This document shows, piece by piece, positions 59,995-64,000 of a DNA stretch of 64,000 nucleotides. Under the pieces are notes generated by a model. The model ran no database searches. It worked only from the letters and a program-made list of their open reading frames with translations, and was not told the DNA's origin. Origin of the DNA: Eubacteriales bacterium. Lineage in GTDB: Bacteria > Bacillota > Clostridia > Lachnospirales > Lachnospiraceae. The DNA is taken from NCBI GenBank assembly GCA_030539395.1, contig JAUNSC010000004.1, forward strand, positions 6,361 through 70,360, in the 5' to 3' direction. The position numbers were made by a program, and so were the translations under genes. Numbering within the stretch: position 1 is the first letter of the stretch; every line of letters begins with the position of its first letter.

Positions 59995-61668
59995 ATGAAA
60001 TTAAACGGTTCACAAATTGTGATAGAATGTCTGAAAGAGCAGGGCGTGGATACCATTTTCGGGTATCCGGGCGGAGCCATTTTGAATATTTATGATGAAT
60101 TATATAAGCACAGCGATGAAATTACCCATATTCTTACATCCCATGAGCAGGGAGCCTCTCATGCTGCTGATGGATATGCGAGAGCAACCGGAAAAGTCGG
60201 TGTGTGCCTTGCTACCAGCGGACCGGGAGCAACAAATCTTGTAACTGGTATAGCGACTGCCTATATGGATTCCATACCGATCGTAGCAATCACTGCAAAT
60301 GTAGGTGTTCCGCTTCTGGGGCGGGACAGTTTCCAGGAAATTGATATTGCCGGTGTAACGATGCCGATCACAAAGCATAATTATATTGTGAAGGATGTTA
60401 ATAAACTGGCAGATACGATCCGCAATGCTTTCCGTATTGCAAAGGAGGGAAGACCAGGACCGGTTCTTGTGGATATTCCGAAAGACGTAACGGCTGCAAT
60501 GGCTGATTATCATAAAGTGGATCCTGAACCGATTGAACGTCAGACAGATTATATTTATGAAGCTGATCTTCAGGAAGCAGTGCGGCTTATAAACCATTGC
60601 AAACGGCCTTTCGTGTTTGTCGGAGGCGGTGCGGTTCTGTCCGATGCATCTGCGGAGTTAAAGGAATTTGTGGATAAAGTACACGCGCCGGTTGGAGATT
60701 CTCTGATGGGAAAAGGAGCCTTTGACGGACACAGTGAGTTTTATACCGGTATGGTAGGCATGCATGGAACAAAATGCTCTAACCTGGGAATTACCCAGTG
60801 CGATCTTCTGATCGCCATCGGAACAAGATTCAGTGATCGTGTGCTTGGAAATCCAAAACGTTTTGCAAAAAAAGCAAAGATTATTCATATTGATATTGAT
60901 CCGGCAGAAATTAATAAAAATGTACGGGTCGACTGCAGTATTCAGGGAGATATCCGTGAAGTGCTCAAACGCCTGAATCCGATGATTGAAGATCATAATC
61001 ATGATGAGTGGCTTGAAAATATCAAAGAGATGAATGAAAAATATCCGCTTAAATATGATCACGATCATCTCACAGGCCCGGCTGTAGTGGAAGAAATTTA
61101 TAAGGTTACTGACGGAGATGCTATCATTGTAACAGATGTAGGACAGCATCAGATGTGGGCAGCACAGTATTATAAATATAAAGAGCCGCATACTTTGCTG
61201 ACATCCGGCGGACTTGGTACCATGGGATATGGTCTCGGCGCGGCAATCGGTGCAAAAATGGGACGCCCGGAGAAAACAGTGATCAATATTGCGGGAGACG
61301 GATGCTTCCGTATGAATATGAATGAAGTGGCCACAGCTGTCAGGCATAATATCCCGGTTATTGAAGTTGTCATTAACAACCATGTTCTGGGAATGGTTCG
61401 CCAGTGGCAGACATTGTTCTATAAAGAGCGTTATTCAGCAACAATTCTCAATGACGGAGTAGATTTTGTAAAACTTGCGGAAGCTATGGGCGCGGTTGGT
61501 ATCCGCGTTACAGAAAAATCCGAACTGAGACCGGCACTTGAAAAAGCCGTTTCACTTGGACGTCCGGTGGTTATTGACTGTCAGATTGACAGAGATGACA
61601 AAGTATTTCCGATGGTTCCGGCAGGAGCGCCTATTGAGGAAGTATTTGATCAGGATGATCTGCAATAA
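59995..61668 (+). CDS. ilvB: Acetolactate synthase, large subunit
   Basis: 557 residues behind GAGGAGG. A ThDP enzyme that condenses pyruvate in branched-chain synthesis. N-terminal FGYPGGAILNIYDEL and the activating Glu in TSHEQGASHAADGYARATG; FAD-binding middle (GTRFSDRVLGNPKRF); C-terminal ThDP motif GDGCFRMNMNEVATA then INNHVLGMVRQWQ. The final IDRDDKVFPMVPAGA is typical of biosynthetic, not catabolic, enzymes. The small regulatory subunit ilvN is not next to it. Confidence 0.95.
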   Translation: MKLNGSQIVIECLKEQGVDTIFGYPGGAILNIYDELYKHSDEITHILTSHEQGASHAADGYARATGKVGVCLATSGPGATNLVTGIATAYMDSIPIVAITANVGVPLLGRDSFQEIDIAGVTMPITKHNYIVKDVNKLADTIRNAFRIAKEGRPGPVLVDIPKDVTAAMADYHKVDPEPIERQTDYIYEADLQEAVRLINHCKRPFVFVGGGAVLSDASAELKEFVDKVHAPVGDSLMGKGAFDGHSEFYTGMVGMHGTKCSNLGITQCDLLIAIGTRFSDRVLGNPKRFAKKAKIIHIDIDPAEINKNVRVDCSIQGDIREVLKRLNPMIEDHNHDEWLENIKEMNEKYPLKYDHDHLTGPAVVEEIYKVTDGDAIIVTDVGQHQMWAAQYYKYKEPHTLLTSGGLGTMGYGLGAAIGAKMGRPEKTVINIAGDGCFRMNMNEVATAVRHNIPVIEVVINNHVLGMVRQWQTLFYKERYSATILNDGVDFVKLAEAMGAVGIRVTEKSELRPALEKAVSLGRPVVIDCQIDRDDKVFPMVPAGAPIEEVFDQDDLQ

Positions 61669-61690
61669 GGCAGATTAGAGGAGGATAATT

Positions 61691-62773
61691 ATGAGCAGAG
61701 TTTATAATTTTTCGGCTGGACCGGCGGTATTGCCGGAGGAAGTATTAAAAGAAGCAGCGGCTGAGATGCTGGATTATCAGGGCTGCGGCATGGGCGTAAT
61801 GGAGATGAGCCATCGCGGGGAAGTGTTTGACGGAATCATCAAAGAGGCAGAGAAGGATCTGCGGGAATTGATGAATATTCCGGATAATTATAAGGTTTTG
61901 TTTCTGCAGGGCGGTGCATCCCAGCAGTTTGCCATGATTCCCATGAATCTGATGAAAAATAAAGTTGCAGATTACATTGTAACAGGCCAGTGGGCGAAGA
62001 AAGCTTACCAGGAAGCACAGAAATACGGAAAAGCAAATAAAATTGCTTCTTCCGAGGATAAGACATTTTCTTATATTCCGGATTGTTCTGATCTTCCTGT
62101 CAGTGAGGACGCAGATTATGTGTATATCTGTGAGAATAATACGATTTATGGTACTAAATTTAAAGAACTTCCTGATACAAAAGGAAAAATCCTTGTCGCT
62201 GATGTATCATCCTGCTTTTTGTCAGAACCGGTAGATGTGACAAAGTATGGGCTTATCTATGGCGGAGTACAGAAAAATATCGGACCGGCAGGTATGGTGA
62301 TCGTTATTATCCGGGAAGACCTGATCAGCGAAGATGTCCTTCCGGGAACACCGACTATGCTGACATATAAAACCCATTCGGATGCAGGTTCACTTTATAA
62401 CACACCTAACAGCTATTGTATTTATATCTGCGGTAAGGTGTTTAAGTGGATCAAAAAGATGGGCGGTCTGCAGGCGATGAAAGAACATAATGAGAAAAAA
62501 GCAGCTGTTCTTTATGATTTCCTTGACCAGAGCAGGCTTTTCCATGGAACTGTGGAGAAAAAGGACCGTTCCCTGATGAATGTTCCTTTTGTTACAGGGG
62601 ATAAAGAGATGGACGCAAAATTTGTGAAAGAGGCAAAAGCGGCCGGTTTCGAAAACCTGAAAGGACACAGAAGTGTGGGCGGAATGCGCGCAAGTATTTA
62701 TAATGCCATGCCCATTGAGGGCGTGGAAGCTCTTGTGGAGTTTATGAAGAAATTCGAAAAGGAGAACAGTTAA
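61691..62773 (+). CDS. serC: Phosphoserine aminotransferase
   Basis: 360 residues behind AGAGGAGG. SerC converts 3-phosphohydroxypyruvate to phosphoserine with PLP. N-terminus VYNFSAGPAVLPEEVLKEAA, GGASQQFAMIPMNL, and the PLP lysine in YGGVQKNIGPAGM; C-terminal GHRSVGGMRASIYNA. Full length. One base separates its stop from serA, so both serine enzymes are co-translated. Confidence 0.96.
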   Translation: MSRVYNFSAGPAVLPEEVLKEAAAEMLDYQGCGMGVMEMSHRGEVFDGIIKEAEKDLRELMNIPDNYKVLFLQGGASQQFAMIPMNLMKNKVADYIVTGQWAKKAYQEAQKYGKANKIASSEDKTFSYIPDCSDLPVSEDADYVYICENNTIYGTKFKELPDTKGKILVADVSSCFLSEPVDVTKYGLIYGGVQKNIGPAGMVIVIIREDLISEDVLPGTPTMLTYKTHSDAGSLYNTPNSYCIYICGKVFKWIKKMGGLQAMKEHNEKKAAVLYDFLDQSRLFHGTVEKKDRSLMNVPFVTGDKEMDAKFVKEAKAAGFENLKGHRSVGGMRASIYNAMPIEGVEALVEFMKKFEKENS

Positions 62774-62774
62774 T

Positions 62775-63938
62775 ATGTACCAGTATCATTGCCTGAATGC
62801 AATATCAAAAGTCGGACTGGAAGGATTTAACACCCAGTATGTGCAGACTGATACGATGGATGAAGCTGATGCAGTGCTTGTCAGAAGCGCTGCAATGCAT
62901 GATATTGAGTTCACAAATAAACTGCAGGCCATTGCGAGGGCCGGAGCGGGTGTGAATAATATTCCTCTTGGAAAGTGTGCAGAACATGGAATCGTTGTAT
63001 TTAATACGCCGGGAGCGAACGCAAACGGTGTAAAAGAAGCCGTTCTTGCAGGCCTTTTACTTGCATCCAGAGATATCGTCGGCGGTATCAACTGGGTACA
63101 GTCAGAACGCCAGAACGAGCTGATTGCAAAAGCAGCTGAGAAAGAGAAAAAGAATTTTGCCGGTAATGAAATCAAAGGCAAAAAGCTTGGAATTATCGGA
63201 CTTGGAGCAATCGGTGTACTGGTTGCAAATGCTGCAGCCCGGCTTGGTATGGAAGTGTATGGATATGATCCATATATTTCGGTAGATGCGGCATGGAATC
63301 TTTCAAGAGACATCCGTCATATCAAGGAAGTGGATGCCATTTATGAGCAGTGTGATTATATCACTATCCATGTTCCGCTGCTTGACAGTACGAAGAAAAT
63401 GATAAACAGAGAAGCCATCTCCAAAATGAAGGATGGCGTGGTAATCCTTAATTATGCAAGAGATCTTCTGGTAGATGAAGAGGCCGTAATTGATTCTCTC
63501 CGCACCGGAAAAGTTAAACGCTATGTGAGTGATTTCCCGAATCATACTACAGCAGGAGTAAAAGGCTGTATCGTAACGCCTCATCTTGGCGCGTCCACAG
63601 TGGAATCGGAAGATAACTGTGCAATGATGGCAGTGAAAGAAATCGTGGATTATCTGGAAAACGGAAATATTCATAATTCTGTTAACTATCCGACCTGTGA
63701 TATGGGCATCTGCAGCAGCGTATGCAGAATTGCGATCAATCATAAAAATATCAAGAATATGATCGGTCAGTTTACAACCATACTCGGTGAGGCTGATATG
63801 AATATTGCACATATGGCAAACCAGAGCAAGGGAGAATATGCGTATACTCTTATCGATCTTGACACACCGGTAACACAGGGTGTGGTTGATCGGATGAAAG
63901 CAGTAGAAGGTGTATTAAAAATCCGTGTATTGAAATAA
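62775..63938 (+). CDS. serA: D-3-phosphoglycerate dehydrogenase
   Basis: 387 residues, starting 2 nt after the serC stop with a GGAG site inside serC. It makes 3-phosphohydroxypyruvate, the SerC substrate. NAD-binding motif GIIGLGAIGVLVANAAA, catalytic Arg in NYARDLLVDEEA and the late His in VTPHLGASTVESEDN are visible. A C-terminal ACT-like domain (ILGEADMNIAHMANQSKGEY) would sense serine. This short form is common in Clostridia. Confidence 0.95.
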   Translation: MYQYHCLNAISKVGLEGFNTQYVQTDTMDEADAVLVRSAAMHDIEFTNKLQAIARAGAGVNNIPLGKCAEHGIVVFNTPGANANGVKEAVLAGLLLASRDIVGGINWVQSERQNELIAKAAEKEKKNFAGNEIKGKKLGIIGLGAIGVLVANAAARLGMEVYGYDPYISVDAAWNLSRDIRHIKEVDAIYEQCDYITIHVPLLDSTKKMINREAISKMKDGVVILNYARDLLVDEEAVIDSLRTGKVKRYVSDFPNHTTAGVKGCIVTPHLGASTVESEDNCAMMAVKEIVDYLENGNIHNSVNYPTCDMGICSSVCRIAINHKNIKNMIGQFTTILGEADMNIAHMANQSKGEYAYTLIDLDTPVTQGVVDRMKAVEGVLKIRVLK

Positions 63939-63956
63939 CATGAAAAGATAAAAGAA

Positions 63957-63999
63957 GTTCCGCAAAGGCTTTAAAATAACTGCGGAACCTCTTTTTTTT
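63957..63999 (+). terminator. Terminator after serA
   Basis: GTTCCGCA (63957-63964) pairs with TGCGGAAC (63981-63988), followed by CCTC and eight T. Confidence 0.85.
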
Positions 64000-64000
64000 C

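Noticed and set aside
1-64000. CRISPR arrays, rRNA genes or tRNA genes
   Set aside because: No regularly spaced short repeats and no rRNA or tRNA signatures were found by reading both strands.

Overview
The window looks like the chromosome of a gut Lachnospiraceae-type Clostridium relative (Bacillota). The reasons are strong AGGAGG ribosome sites, moderate GC with AT-rich gaps, Tn916-type Int/Xis, and a housekeeping block (double-BadF CoA-dehydratase activase, tgt, yajC, leuB, ilvD, ilvB, serC, serA) typical of that family. Genus cannot be fixed from sequence alone.

Region 1 (1-20740) is the late half of a siphovirus-like prophage, all on + strand: two tandem major tail proteins, tail chaperones, a CHAP/SH3 lysin, a gp10-like protein, a long tape measure, tail tip and baseplate proteins, then a complete diversity-generating retroelement (DGR). 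The DGR consists of target gene with variable repeat (VR 15927-16011), a downstream hairpin, an intervening small gene and XkdX, Avd, template repeat (TR 17091-17175) and reverse transcriptase. VR and TR differ at 15 positions over 85 nt and every one is an adenine in TR, so the element has diversified its target. Holin-like genes, excisionase and integrase close the prophage.

Region 2 (20858-25605) is chromosomal: hisH-hisF, ung, and a MotA/MotB (ZorA/ZorB-like) pair with no ZorC/ZorD beside it.

Region 3 (25640-51049) is a polymorphic-toxin locus. A strong promoter precedes a secreted 3676-residue Rhs/YD protein with an immunity gene. Behind it lies about 14 kb of displaced Rhs core and linker fragments, each joined to a different toxin tip and mostly followed by its own immunity gene (SUKH-like, WapI-like, CdiI-like, barstar and others). 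Mixed in are a broken IS110 element, a kptA-like gene, a split sseB-like gene, a type I holin-like toxin and remnants of an integrative conjugative element. Many pieces are frameshifted, often at homopolymers, while genes on both sides are intact.

Region 4 (51053-64000) is housekeeping: the activase on the minus strand, a divergent promoter pair, then tgt-yajC and a branched-chain and serine amino-acid cluster ending in a terminator.
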